A DNA stretch of 36,670 nucleotides from Nitrospirota bacterium (GTDB lineage: Bacteria; Nitrospirota; Leptospirillia; Leptospirillales; Leptospirillaceae): assembly GCA_021806225.1 (NCBI GenBank), contig JAJZXW010000007.1, forward strand, positions 1-36,670, written 5' to 3'. The first letter of the stretch is position 1; each line of letters begins with the position of its first letter. Below are positions 12,357 through 19,501 of this stretch, in pieces. The notes below the pieces were generated by a model. The model made no database searches. It was not told the origin of the DNA and worked only from the letters and a program-made list of their open reading frames with translations. The position numbers and the translations under genes were made by a program.

Positions 12357-12922
12357 ACCTCGCCAATACCCTGACCATCGGCCGTTTACTCCTCATTCCG
12401 GCCGTCATCATGGCCGACCACTCTCCGAAAGCGGGGCCGAGCCATCTTGCGGCCTTCTTCTTCCTTCTGGCCTCCCTTACCGACATCCTGGACGGTTTCG
12501 TGGCCCGCCGCTACAACATGGTCACCGCCATGGGTAAACTTCTCGATCCGGTTGCCGACAAGATTCTTGTGAGCTCCGTCCTTTTTCTCCTGGTGGCCCA
12601 CGGCCTTCTTCCGGCCATTCTGGCGATCATCGTGGTCGCCCGCGAATTCGCCGTCTCGGGACTCCGTTCGGTCGCGGCCTCCCGTGGTATCATCATTCCG
12701 GCCGAAAAAAGCGGGAAGGCCAAAATGGTCGTCCAGACGATCTCGATCGCCCTCCTTCTCGACAACAACCGCCATATGGCCATTCCCAGATCGAACTTCC
12801 TCCTCAACTTCCACTGGATCGGCCTTTTGACCTTCTGGATCGCGATCGTCCTCACCATCATCTCCGGGCTCCAGTACCTTCTCTGGTACCGCTGGGTCAC
12901 CGGCCAGGACGATGTTTCATGA
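12350..12922 (+). CDS. pgsA: Phosphatidylglycerophosphate synthase
   Basis: Membrane enzyme that joins CDP-diacylglycerol and glycerol 3-phosphate. It carries the CDP-alcohol phosphotransferase signature DGFVARRYN...GKLLDPVADK (four aspartates, spacing D-G-x2-A-R-x8-G-x3-D-x3-D). At least four hydrophobic segments are visible in the 190 residues. It overlaps kdsC by 7 bases and plsY by 4. Confidence 0.92.
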   Translation: MLNLANTLTIGRLLLIPAVIMADHSPKAGPSHLAAFFFLLASLTDILDGFVARRYNMVTAMGKLLDPVADKILVSSVLFLLVAHGLLPAILAIIVVAREFAVSGLRSVAASRGIIIPAEKSGKAKMVVQTISIALLLDNNRHMAIPRSNFLLNFHWIGLLTFWIAIVLTIISGLQYLLWYRWVTGQDDVS

Positions 12923-13536
12923 CGAAAGATGTCCTTCTCGTCCTTCTTGCCTACCTTCTCGGCTCGATCCCGACCGGCCTTCTTCTTGCCCGCATCAAGG
13001 GCGTCGACATCCGCAAGGCCGGAAGCGGAAACATCGGCTTCAGCAATGTCATGCGGGTGGTCGGGAAGGACCGGCAGGGAAAGATCCTGGGACTCCTGAC
13101 ACTGGCGGGGGACATGGGGAAAGGGATCCTGGCGGTCCGGACCGGATTCCTTTTCGGGGGCCCCTTCGACCCCTTTCTCGCCGGCCTCTTTGTTTTCCTG
13201 GGGCACCTCTTTTCCTTCTGGCTCCGGGGAAAGGGCGGCAAGGGGGTGGCGACCGGGCTCGGTGTGGCTCTCGGAATGAATCCCCTGTTCGGCCTTTTGG
13301 CCTGCCTTCCCTGGCTTCTCCTTTTCCTCGCTTCGCGCACCGCCTCCATCGCCTCGATGGGGAGCTTCGCCATCATGCCTTTCGCAGCCGCTTTCTGGGG
13401 GCGCCTTCCCGGCTTCGGCCGCACTCCCCTGCCCGCGGGAGGAACGATTCTCTTTGCCCTCATGGCCGCTTTCGTTATTGTCCGCCACCGGGAAAACATC
13501 GCCAGACTGATCTCGAAGAATGAAAATAGATTGTAA
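12919..13536 (+). CDS. plsY: Acyl-phosphate:glycerol-3-phosphate acyltransferase
   Basis: Polytopic enzyme that makes lysophosphatidic acid from acyl phosphate, the first committed step of phospholipid synthesis. It has the three family motifs: GSIPTG near residue 16, SGNIGFSN around residues 36-43, and KGGKGVATGLG near residue 110, with about five membrane segments. The second motif has FSN in place of the more usual ATN. It is the last gene of the long run from lepA; the DNA then turns AT-rich. Confidence 0.93.
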   Translation: MTKDVLLVLLAYLLGSIPTGLLLARIKGVDIRKAGSGNIGFSNVMRVVGKDRQGKILGLLTLAGDMGKGILAVRTGFLFGGPFDPFLAGLFVFLGHLFSFWLRGKGGKGVATGLGVALGMNPLFGLLACLPWLLLFLASRTASIASMGSFAIMPFAAAFWGRLPGFGRTPLPAGGTILFALMAAFVIVRHRENIARLISKNENRL

Positions 13537-13601
13537 ACTTTACAATTATTTAATTTTATCAACTAAAATAATTCAATTAATTTAGATGATTTACTTAATT
13601 C

Positions 13602-13617
13602 CGTGATTACAGTCACG
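13602..13617 (+). promoter_or_regulatory. CRP/FNR-family operator candidate
   Basis: CGTGA, six bases, TCACG: a perfect palindrome with the 5-6-5 layout of CRP sites (TGTGA-N6-TCACA). Its centre is 30 bases upstream of the -35 hexamer at 13640, about -64 from the predicted start, close to class I activator spacing. Confidence 0.45.
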
Positions 13618-13632
13618 CTATATACCCCTCTA

Positions 13633-13667
13633 ATGGCTCTTGACATTTCTCTGATTTGAGCCATAAT
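13633..13667 (+). promoter_or_regulatory. Promoter framed by inverted repeat
   Basis: TTGACA (13640-13645), 16-base spacer, CATAAT (13662-13667). ATGGCTC (13633-13639) and GAGCCAT (13658-13664) form a 7-bp inverted repeat around the -35 and into the -10, with 25 bases between arm centres. It may be a repressor operator. Confidence 0.55.
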
Positions 13668-13757
13668 CGTACCAGAGTGATCAAGAGGATTATCCGCGAT
13701 TCAGGAAGTGCGGACATTCGGGAAGGACTCTCTTCCGACAGGCAGGAGGGACGTGAA

Positions 13758-14693
13758 ATGGACACGAAGACGCTCAGAGAAAAGACCTTCACAGTTCTTG
13801 TCGTCCCCTCTCCGAACGACCGAATTCGCCGCTATGAAATTTCTGGCCGATGGATTCGGTGGGGCGGAGTGGCCGGCCTGGTCTTCATCGCCTTTGCGGG
13901 GGTTTTTTCCGTTCTCGCCTTCCTGCTTTTCGAAAAGGAGGCCCGGATGATTGCCCTGCAGCATCAGAGCCGGCTCCAGAAGGAAGAGATTGTCCGGATC
14001 TACCGGAGACTGCAGGACATCCACTCCACGATGGTCGACGTCGCCAAGCTCGAGCGCAAAGTCCGGCTGATCATGAACACCACCGAATCAAATAGTTCGA
14101 ACGTCGTTCTGGGACTTGGCGGACCGGAACACTCCGTGGCTCCGTCGGCCCTCATCCAGAAGGGCCGGCGTGGAATGGACGACCTCATGACCGAGATGGA
14201 CCGGCAGATCGGGGATATCGAGCACGGAGTCCTCAACCAGGAGGAATCCCTGGCGGGTCTCAAACATGTCATTCTGGACCGGCAGACCGAATGGGCCTTC
14301 ACTCCAAGCATCTGGCCAGCCCATGGAGTTGTCACCTCCCGGTTCGGCTGGCGAACCTCTCCGTTTGGACTGGGCCGCGACTTTCATCCGGGACTTGACA
14401 TTGCGGGAGCGCTCGGCACACCGATCATAGCCACCGCTTCCGGGACCGTTTCCCTTGCAGGATGGGACCAGGGCTTCGGAAAAACGGTCGTCATCGATCA
14501 TACGGGAACCATCTCCACCCTCTACGGACATCTTGAGAAGGTGGCCGTCTACGAGGGGGAACATGTCAAGCGGGGCGACGTCATCGGATATCTGGGGAAC
14601 TCCGGACTTTCCACCGGCCCCCATCTGCACTATCAGATCATGGTCAACCGGAGCCCGGTCAATCCCAAGCGCTACATCCTGAACCGCTTCTGA
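13758..14693 (+). CDS. M23 family murein endopeptidase
   Basis: Periplasmic, membrane-anchored zinc peptidase acting on peptidoglycan cross-links or regulating other hydrolases. The 311-residue protein has a short cytoplasmic N-terminus, one membrane helix (about residues 34-52), a coiled-coil-prone stretch (about 55-175) and a C-terminal LytM domain. Zinc ligands are H210 and D214 in HPGLD and H291 in HLH (289-291), so it looks catalytically intact, unlike NlpD/EnvC. An AGGAGG site 8 bases before ATG 13758 sets the start. The upstream region has a candidate CRP-type site. Confidence 0.9.
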   Translation: MDTKTLREKTFTVLVVPSPNDRIRRYEISGRWIRWGGVAGLVFIAFAGVFSVLAFLLFEKEARMIALQHQSRLQKEEIVRIYRRLQDIHSTMVDVAKLERKVRLIMNTTESNSSNVVLGLGGPEHSVAPSALIQKGRRGMDDLMTEMDRQIGDIEHGVLNQEESLAGLKHVILDRQTEWAFTPSIWPAHGVVTSRFGWRTSPFGLGRDFHPGLDIAGALGTPIIATASGTVSLAGWDQGFGKTVVIDHTGTISTLYGHLEKVAVYEGEHVKRGDVIGYLGNSGLSTGPHLHYQIMVNRSPVNPKRYILNRF

Positions 14694-14707
14694 TCCTCAA
14701 TGGCTTC

Positions 14708-14735
14708 GGGACGGGGTCTTTTCTCCCGTCCCCTT
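14708..14735 (+). terminator. Probable terminator
   Basis: Perfect 8-bp stem GGGACGGG/CCCGTCCC (14708-14715 with 14725-14732), 9-base loop. The T-tract after it is weak (TTCTGGTT), so efficiency is uncertain. Confidence 0.5.
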
Positions 14736-14736
14736 C

Positions 14737-14765
14737 TGGTTAAAAACCTTTGTTTGTTCTAGAAT
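14737..14765 (+). promoter_or_regulatory. Possible promoter for histidine kinase operon
   Basis: TGGTTA (14737-14742), 17-base spacer and TAGAAT (14760-14765). The -10 is good and the -35 is weak. Confidence 0.35.
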
Positions 14766-14840
14766 GCCCCTGATGCGGTTGTCTCTCTCCGGAAGGCGAC
14801 CCGTCCGACGACACAACACAGGTAGACGCAGGGGGCCTGA

Positions 14841-16331
14841 TTGAGCCAACGCACTCGGGGGTTGCGCCTTCGAGCTAAAATCTTTCTTTTTTCGGCCGTT
14901 CTTCTGGGGATCATCCTCTCCTCGAACCTTTACGCCATCACCAGCCTGTACGCTCTCCACCGGATCTTTCTCGAGATCAAGAACCAGTCCGTCTCCGGCC
15001 TTCTGATGATTTCACAGATCCAGAACCGGGTCGGCGTCATCCTGGCAGAGGACAAGCGGTACATCCTGTTCGTCCCGCTCCCTCCACAGTCCCCCTCTCC
15101 GGTCGAAACGGAGCTTCCCCTTCTTCTGGCCCTTCTGAAAACACTCCCTCAACCGGATTCCGCCACCGCCAACCTCGTTCGCGGAACCCAGGCGGCCGAG
15201 ATCGGTCTTCTCGACGCCATCCGAAAGGAGCGGGACGCATTGGGCCAAGGCAACAGATCGCTGGCGATCGCCATCAGCAGGGGATCCACCGGCCCCCTTC
15301 TCATTTACATGGCCGGCCTTTTGAGAGATCTCAAGGATGGGTACCAGCGGACTCTCGAGCGCAGTATCGCCGAGACGACCGCCCGGGAGGAGCAGATGAC
15401 GACGGTCAGCATCGAGATGACCGCGATCGGCTCACTCCTCGTGCTCCTCCTTCTGGTCTCCTTCTCCCGGATGGTCCTCGTTCCGATCAACGCCCTCATC
15501 TCGGGAACGCGCCGCATCTCCCAGGGAGCCTTTCACAACCCTGTGACCCTTGCCAACACCGATGAGATGGGGGATCTCGCACGTGCCCTGAATGAAATGG
15601 CCCATCGCCTGGGCGAGCTCTCCCGAAAAAAGTCCGAATTCGTCACGGTGGCCTCCCATGAACTCCGGACCCCTCTCACCAGCATTCGCGGATTTATTGC
15701 GATGCTCAAGAGGCAGGCCCTGGGCCCATTGAACGAGGAGCAGCAGAAAAGCCTGACCGTCGTGGGGGAGGAGATCGATCATCTTGTCGATCTCGTCAAC
15801 CAGCTCCTGGACCTGGGACGGATCGAGGCGGGACAGATGCGGATCGATCTGCAGCCGCTGGAACTCCGGACATTTCTGGGGCGGATCATCGAAAGGTACC
15901 GCCTGGCCGCCGAAGGATCGGGAAGAGGCTTCAAGGCCCATATCGACGGGGAGCTTCCGGAGGTCATCCGGACCGATGCCAACAAGCTGGCCCAGGTTCT
16001 GGACAACCTTTTGGGAAATGCGTTTAAATTTACACAGGAGGGAGAGGATGTCAGATTTTCGGTCACCCGGGAGCTGAGGACCCTCCGCTTCGAGATCGCA
16101 GACACCGGGATCGGCATTCCCCCGGAAAACATTCCCTTTCTTTTCGACAAGTTTTACCAGGTGGCGCCATTCGACATCCGGACAAAGGAAGGACTTGGAC
16201 TGGGTCTCGCTGTCACAAAAGGAATCGTCGTCACCATGGGAGGGTCGATCGAGATTGCCCGGAACGCCCCGAAAGGAACGATCTTCATCGTCTCCCTCCC
16301 CCTTTTATATGAGGAGGGATCCCATGAATAG
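14841..16331 (+). CDS. Sensor histidine kinase (QseE/GlrK-like)
   Basis: Inner-membrane two-component sensor, 496 residues. Membrane helix 1 is at about residues 14-33, followed by a periplasmic domain of roughly 150 residues with no recognisable fold. Membrane helix 2 is at about 194-212. A HAMP linker, a HisKA domain with H273 in ASHELRTPL and an HATPase domain with NLLGNAFKFT, DTGIGIP and GLGLGLA follow. It starts at a TTG with only a weak G-rich ribosome site. The next gene is a lipoprotein and, beyond an inserted tnpB, a sigma-54 response regulator, the order of qseE-qseG-qseF. The partner assignment is inferred from that order. Confidence 0.88.
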   Translation: MSQRTRGLRLRAKIFLFSAVLLGIILSSNLYAITSLYALHRIFLEIKNQSVSGLLMISQIQNRVGVILAEDKRYILFVPLPPQSPSPVETELPLLLALLKTLPQPDSATANLVRGTQAAEIGLLDAIRKERDALGQGNRSLAIAISRGSTGPLLIYMAGLLRDLKDGYQRTLERSIAETTAREEQMTTVSIEMTAIGSLLVLLLLVSFSRMVLVPINALISGTRRISQGAFHNPVTLANTDEMGDLARALNEMAHRLGELSRKKSEFVTVASHELRTPLTSIRGFIAMLKRQALGPLNEEQQKSLTVVGEEIDHLVDLVNQLLDLGRIEAGQMRIDLQPLELRTFLGRIIERYRLAAEGSGRGFKAHIDGELPEVIRTDANKLAQVLDNLLGNAFKFTQEGEDVRFSVTRELRTLRFEIADTGIGIPPENIPFLFDKFYQVAPFDIRTKEGLGLGLAVTKGIVVTMGGSIEIARNAPKGTIFIVSLPLLYEEGSHE

Positions 16332-16854
16332 CTTCCGCATAAAGACCCTGTTCAGGCACGCTCTTTTCCTTCTGCTTCTTCCGGTGGTTGCCTGTCAGTC
16401 CCTCCCTCCGGTTCGGACGCCGCCTCCCTGTCCTCCTCCCGTCGTCATCCTTCCCCCCTTCGCCATCGCAGAGCTCAGCCATCACGATGCCCAGTACTTC
16501 GCGGGGATGTCCTATCTCTTTACGAAACACTACTACCGGGCCGCCCGCGCTCTTCTGAAGCAGCGATCGTCCCTCGGAGACCTCTCCTCCGCCGTCCGGG
16601 ACAGGCTGGTCTTTGCATGGGCCCTCGCCGATCTTCATCTGGGTCCCGGAAAGCGCCACGAAGGACGGGACTTGCTGGGAACGCTCAACGGGGAAAAGAC
16701 CCCCACGGAGTTGAAGGAGGCTTCCCAGAGGCTTCTTGCCGATGCACAGGAATCATCGAGGCTTCGCAAGGAAAGGACCCTGCTTCTCCAGAAGCTCACC
16801 CAGGTGAAGAAAACACTGAAGGAGTTCTCGAATCTGGAAAAGTCCCTGAAGTAA
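16324..16854 (+). CDS. Lipoprotein, QseG-like by position
   Basis: 176-residue predicted lipoprotein: basic start, hydrophobic stretch, then a lipobox VVAC with C24 as the acylated cysteine. A proline-rich linker follows, then a mostly helical domain (about 50-176) with TPR-like composition and a coiled-coil-prone C-terminus. It overlaps the kinase gene by 8 bases. In enterobacteria a helical lipoprotein (QseG/YfhG) lies between the kinase and response regulator and helps activate the kinase. The same role here is inference from order, size class and fold type, not from clear sequence identity. Confidence 0.7.
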   Translation: MNSFRIKTLFRHALFLLLLPVVACQSLPPVRTPPPCPPPVVILPPFAIAELSHHDAQYFAGMSYLFTKHYYRAARALLKQRSSLGDLSSAVRDRLVFAWALADLHLGPGKRHEGRDLLGTLNGEKTPTELKEASQRLLADAQESSRLRKERTLLLQKLTQVKKTLKEFSNLEKSLK

Positions 16855-16885
16855 ACGCCCCCATCCTTTCGGCAGGAGCTTTTCC

Positions 16886-16917
16886 CTAACCTGTCTTACG
16901 ACAGGCTGAGAACTCAG
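16886..16917 (-). ncRNA. Tandem hairpins at tnpB 3' end (omega-RNA candidate)
   Basis: Read on the minus strand, the last codons of tnpB hold two adjacent hairpins: CTGAG/CTCAG (16906-16917, 2-base loop) and CCTGTC-GTAA-GACAGG (16890-16905), a 6-bp stem capped by a GNRA-type tetraloop. TnpB guide RNAs (omega-RNA/reRNA) are known to derive from the 3' end of the gene and run into flanking DNA, so these hairpins are the natural candidate scaffold. The guide would lie below position 16886. Confidence 0.45.
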
Positions 16918-17974
16918 GCCGGTTTACAGCGACCTTTGCGATGTTTTGGGCGGCGACATAATCCGCGAGGGCGGAATAGCCGCAAGCAATACAGGAGAAA
17001 GATTCTTGGGATTTCCGGTTCTTTTTATCCACACAGCCGCATTCCGGACAGCTCCGGGACGTATTCCGGGGATCGACGACATGGAGTTCGACGCCTTCCA
17101 TCAGGGACTTGTAGGACACAAAGAAGCGGAGTTGACCGAAGGACCCGTTGTGCAACCTGCTTCGTTGGCCTTTACTGGCCGTAACCTCTTCCCGGATGCC
17201 GGAGAGATCTTCGATGGCCATTCCGGATCGAGTGCGTTTGGCCTTGGAAACAAGTTGTTTGGAGATGTTGTGGTTGACCCACGTCTGAAAACGATGTTGC
17301 TTCCCGGAGGTTTTTTTCAGTCTCCGCTTGGCCGCCTTCGTCTTTTTCTTCTGAAGGCGCTTTCTTCTTTCCTGATACCAGATCCTTTTGTTTTCGACAG
17401 GAGCGCCGGAGAAAACCTCCCCATCGGAATCGGTGGCGATGTTGACGATGCCGAAATCGACTCCCGGAACCTTTTCCGAAAACTCCGGCTCTTGCTCCGG
17501 AATGTCGCAGACAAGATTGAGGAACCATTTTTTGCTGTGCTTGCTGTAGACGAGATCGACTTCTCCTTTCCGGAACCGGAGATATTTCCGTTGATGCTCT
17601 CCGCAGACGAAGGGGATCTTCATGCGGCCCGCAAGCGTCCAAATGCTGGCCTGATCCCCTTCCTTGAAGGAAAAGATCCGGTCGTCGTAGGGTTGGGCCG
17701 CTCCTTTGCGAAAAACATGGACGGTGGTTCGATCCGACCGATAGGAATCGGAAACTTTCGCAAAGCACCGGACAATCATCTGGGAGGAAAGAGGAGAAGA
17801 TCCTCTTGTCTCACGGTATTTCACCTTGTGGAGGGAAAACTGGCCGAAGGTCTTCGTTTCGAAGGCAAACCGGGACAATTCATTGCAAAGATCATTGCAA
17901 GATTCCAGAGTCTCGAAGAGAACCTTCGCCTGATCTTCCGTCGGTTTCAGTTTGAGATTGAGCGTTATTTTCAT
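16886..17974 (-). CDS. tnpB: TnpB (IS200/IS605 OrfB) RNA-guided nuclease
   Basis: Small RuvC-type nuclease of the TnpB family, 362 residues from ATG 17974 (MKITLNLKLKPTED, a typical opening). A longer frame to 18067 only translates the hairpin at the insertion edge. The RuvC residues are present: D173 in GVDFG, E255 in AIEDLSG and D338 in ADYVAAQNIA. The last motif has YV where DxN is usual, so asparagine is replaced. A four-cysteine zinc ribbon (CPECG and CIACG) precedes it. A basic KRRLKKTSGK stretch lies in the middle. No tnpA is adjacent, so it cannot move alone. It lies antisense between the lipoprotein and response-regulator genes. Probably an active nuclease, but inactivity cannot be excluded. 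Confidence 0.9.
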   Translation of the reverse strand: MKITLNLKLKPTEDQAKVLFETLESCNDLCNELSRFAFETKTFGQFSLHKVKYRETRGSSPLSSQMIVRCFAKVSDSYRSDRTTVHVFRKGAAQPYDDRIFSFKEGDQASIWTLAGRMKIPFVCGEHQRKYLRFRKGEVDLVYSKHSKKWFLNLVCDIPEQEPEFSEKVPGVDFGIVNIATDSDGEVFSGAPVENKRIWYQERRKRLQKKKTKAAKRRLKKTSGKQHRFQTWVNHNISKQLVSKAKRTRSGMAIEDLSGIREEVTASKGQRSRLHNGSFGQLRFFVSYKSLMEGVELHVVDPRNTSRSCPECGCVDKKNRKSQESFSCIACGYSALADYVAAQNIAKVAVNRPEFSACRKTG

Positions 17975-18009
17975 AGTCATTATTCCGTATTGGAATATTC
18001 CACAAGTTA

Positions 18010-18065
18010 AACAGAAAGGAGAAGGCGCATTCCTCCCCACGGCTAAAGCCGGGGGATCCTGCGCC
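18010..18065 (+). repeat. IscB/TnpB-type element end with hairpin
   Basis: A 29-base block (18010-18038) matches the 3' end of the iscB gene at 36386-36358 (minus) at 27 of 29 positions. It leads into a hairpin: outer arms GGCGCA/TGCGCC (18024-18029, 18060-18065), CCCC/GGGG and inner stem CGGC/GCCG around TAAA (18040-18051). It marks the edge of the inserted element and ends 7 bases before the response-regulator start codon. Confidence 0.7.
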
Positions 18066-18072
18066 AAATTCG

Positions 18073-19452
18073 ATGAAGGCCCAGGGTCGCATACTGGTCG
18101 TGGACGACTATGCCAACACGCGCCTTTACCTGAAGACTCTCCTGAGCCACGAAGGATATGTCGTTTACGAGGCCGGGAGCGGACGGGAAGCCCTCGAGGT
18201 TCTGAAGGCCGATCCCCTTCCGGCGCATCGTTCCGCGATTCTTCTGGATCTCAAGCTTCCCGACACGACCGGAATCGAGCTGGTCGAACCCCTTCGTTCC
18301 CTCTATCCCCAGGTACCGGTGGTGATCATGACCGCCCATGCCACTGTCGAGACGGCCGTCGAGGCGATCCGGAAAGGAGCGGCCAACTATCTTGAAAAGC
18401 CGATCGATGAAAAGAAGCTTCTCTCCCTGCTCGGAGACCTGACTTCGGCCCCGGTCAGACCGGAGCGGCAGAGCCGGACGGAAGACGGCCTTCCGCTTCC
18501 TCTTCTCGCCGGAGAGAGCCCGGCCATAAAAAGGCTGGCCGACCGCATCCGAAAAGCCGCCTCCCACTCCATCCCCATCCTGATCACGGGAGAGTCGGGA
18601 ACCGGAAAGGAGCTGGTCGCCCGATCCATCCACCAGCTTTCACCCCGGCGCGAAGAGCCGTTCATCGCCGTGAACACGGGGGCCATCTCACGGGAACTGG
18701 TCAATTCGGAACTTTTCGGCCACGAAAAGGGCTCCTTCACCAGCGCCCTTTCCCGGAAGGACGGGTGGCTTTCCACCGCCGGCAGGGGGACCCTCTTCCT
18801 CGACGAAATCGGAACCATGGACCTTTCCACACAGATCTCGCTTCTCCGCGTCCTGGAAAACAGGACCTTCTACAGGGTTGGCGGGACGGAAGAGCTGTCC
18901 TTCCATGCCAGGATCATCGGGGCGAGCAACATCGACCCCCTCCTCCTCGTCAACCAGGGCCGGCTTCGGGAGGACCTCTACTACCGAATGAATGTCTTCC
19001 CTATCAATGTCCCCCCCCTTCGCGAGCGTGGAGAGGACATTCTCATCCTGGCGCGGCGATTCCTTGCGGAGGCATTCGACAGCCCCGGCCTCTCCATCGC
19101 CATCGCCCCCGCCGCGAGCGAAATCCTGAGGAGCTACCCCTGGCCCGGCAATGTCCGGGAACTCAAGAACCGCATGATCGAGGTGGCGGTGATCCAGGGA
19201 ACGACATCCCCGAACCGGTTCGATCTCGAAAAAGCGATGATCGCTCCCCTCCTCCACCAGGCCCCTTCATCCACAGAATCCTCTCCTCTCCCTTCCCATC
19301 CCCGAACGCTGAAGGAAGGAGAAAAGGACCAGATCCGCCGGGCCCTTTCCGAAGCGGAAGGGAACAAGAGCCTTGCGGCGCGAATTCTCGGCATCAGCCG
19401 AAAAGCCCTTTATGCCAAGATGAGGGAATACGGGATCGAAGAGGAGTCCTGA
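18073..19452 (+). CDS. Sigma-54 response regulator (QseF/GlrR-like)
   Basis: 459-residue NtrC-type activator. It has a receiver domain with phospho-acceptor D59 in LLDLKLP, a AAA+ domain with Walker A GESGTGKE (about 173) and Walker B LFLDEIG, and a Fis-type helix-turn-helix at the C-terminus (about 425-450). The sigma-54 contact loop reads GSFTSA (220-225) rather than GAFTGA. The start ATG is directly followed by the typical KAQGRILVVDD receiver opening, so it is fixed, yet no ribosome site precedes it: the upstream 60 bases belong to the inserted element. It was probably once co-transcribed with the kinase and lipoprotein. Confidence 0.9.
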   Translation: MKAQGRILVVDDYANTRLYLKTLLSHEGYVVYEAGSGREALEVLKADPLPAHRSAILLDLKLPDTTGIELVEPLRSLYPQVPVVIMTAHATVETAVEAIRKGAANYLEKPIDEKKLLSLLGDLTSAPVRPERQSRTEDGLPLPLLAGESPAIKRLADRIRKAASHSIPILITGESGTGKELVARSIHQLSPRREEPFIAVNTGAISRELVNSELFGHEKGSFTSALSRKDGWLSTAGRGTLFLDEIGTMDLSTQISLLRVLENRTFYRVGGTEELSFHARIIGASNIDPLLLVNQGRLREDLYYRMNVFPINVPPLRERGEDILILARRFLAEAFDSPGLSIAIAPAASEILRSYPWPGNVRELKNRMIEVAVIQGTTSPNRFDLEKAMIAPLLHQAPSSTESSPLPSHPRTLKEGEKDQIRRALSEAEGNKSLAARILGISRKALYAKMREYGIEEES

Positions 19453-19501
19453 CCCTCCCCTCCCCTGGCTTCACGACCCTTCTCGCGGCCCCCCGAGATC
19501 C

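Larger units (their letters stand above)
13537..13757. other. AT-rich control region before M23 gene
   Basis: 221 non-coding bases. The first 85 or so are markedly AT-rich, then come a CRP/FNR-type palindrome (13602-13617), a promoter (13640-13667) framed by a 7-bp inverted repeat, and the leader of the M23 peptidase gene. A longer in-frame start at 13656 lies inside the promoter and is rejected. Confidence 0.5.

Noticed and set aside
12511-13488. Open frame of 325 codons on the minus strand
   Set aside because: Antisense to pgsA and plsY; charged low-complexity translation with no domain.
13656-13757. Longer N-terminus for the M23 peptidase
   Set aside because: This start lies inside the predicted promoter and lacks a ribosome site, while ATG 13758 has AGGAGG at good spacing.
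16946-18010. Open frame of 354 codons on the plus strand
   Set aside because: It is exactly antisense to tnpB, whose catalytic and zinc motifs are on the other strand; the plus-strand product has no recognisable domain.
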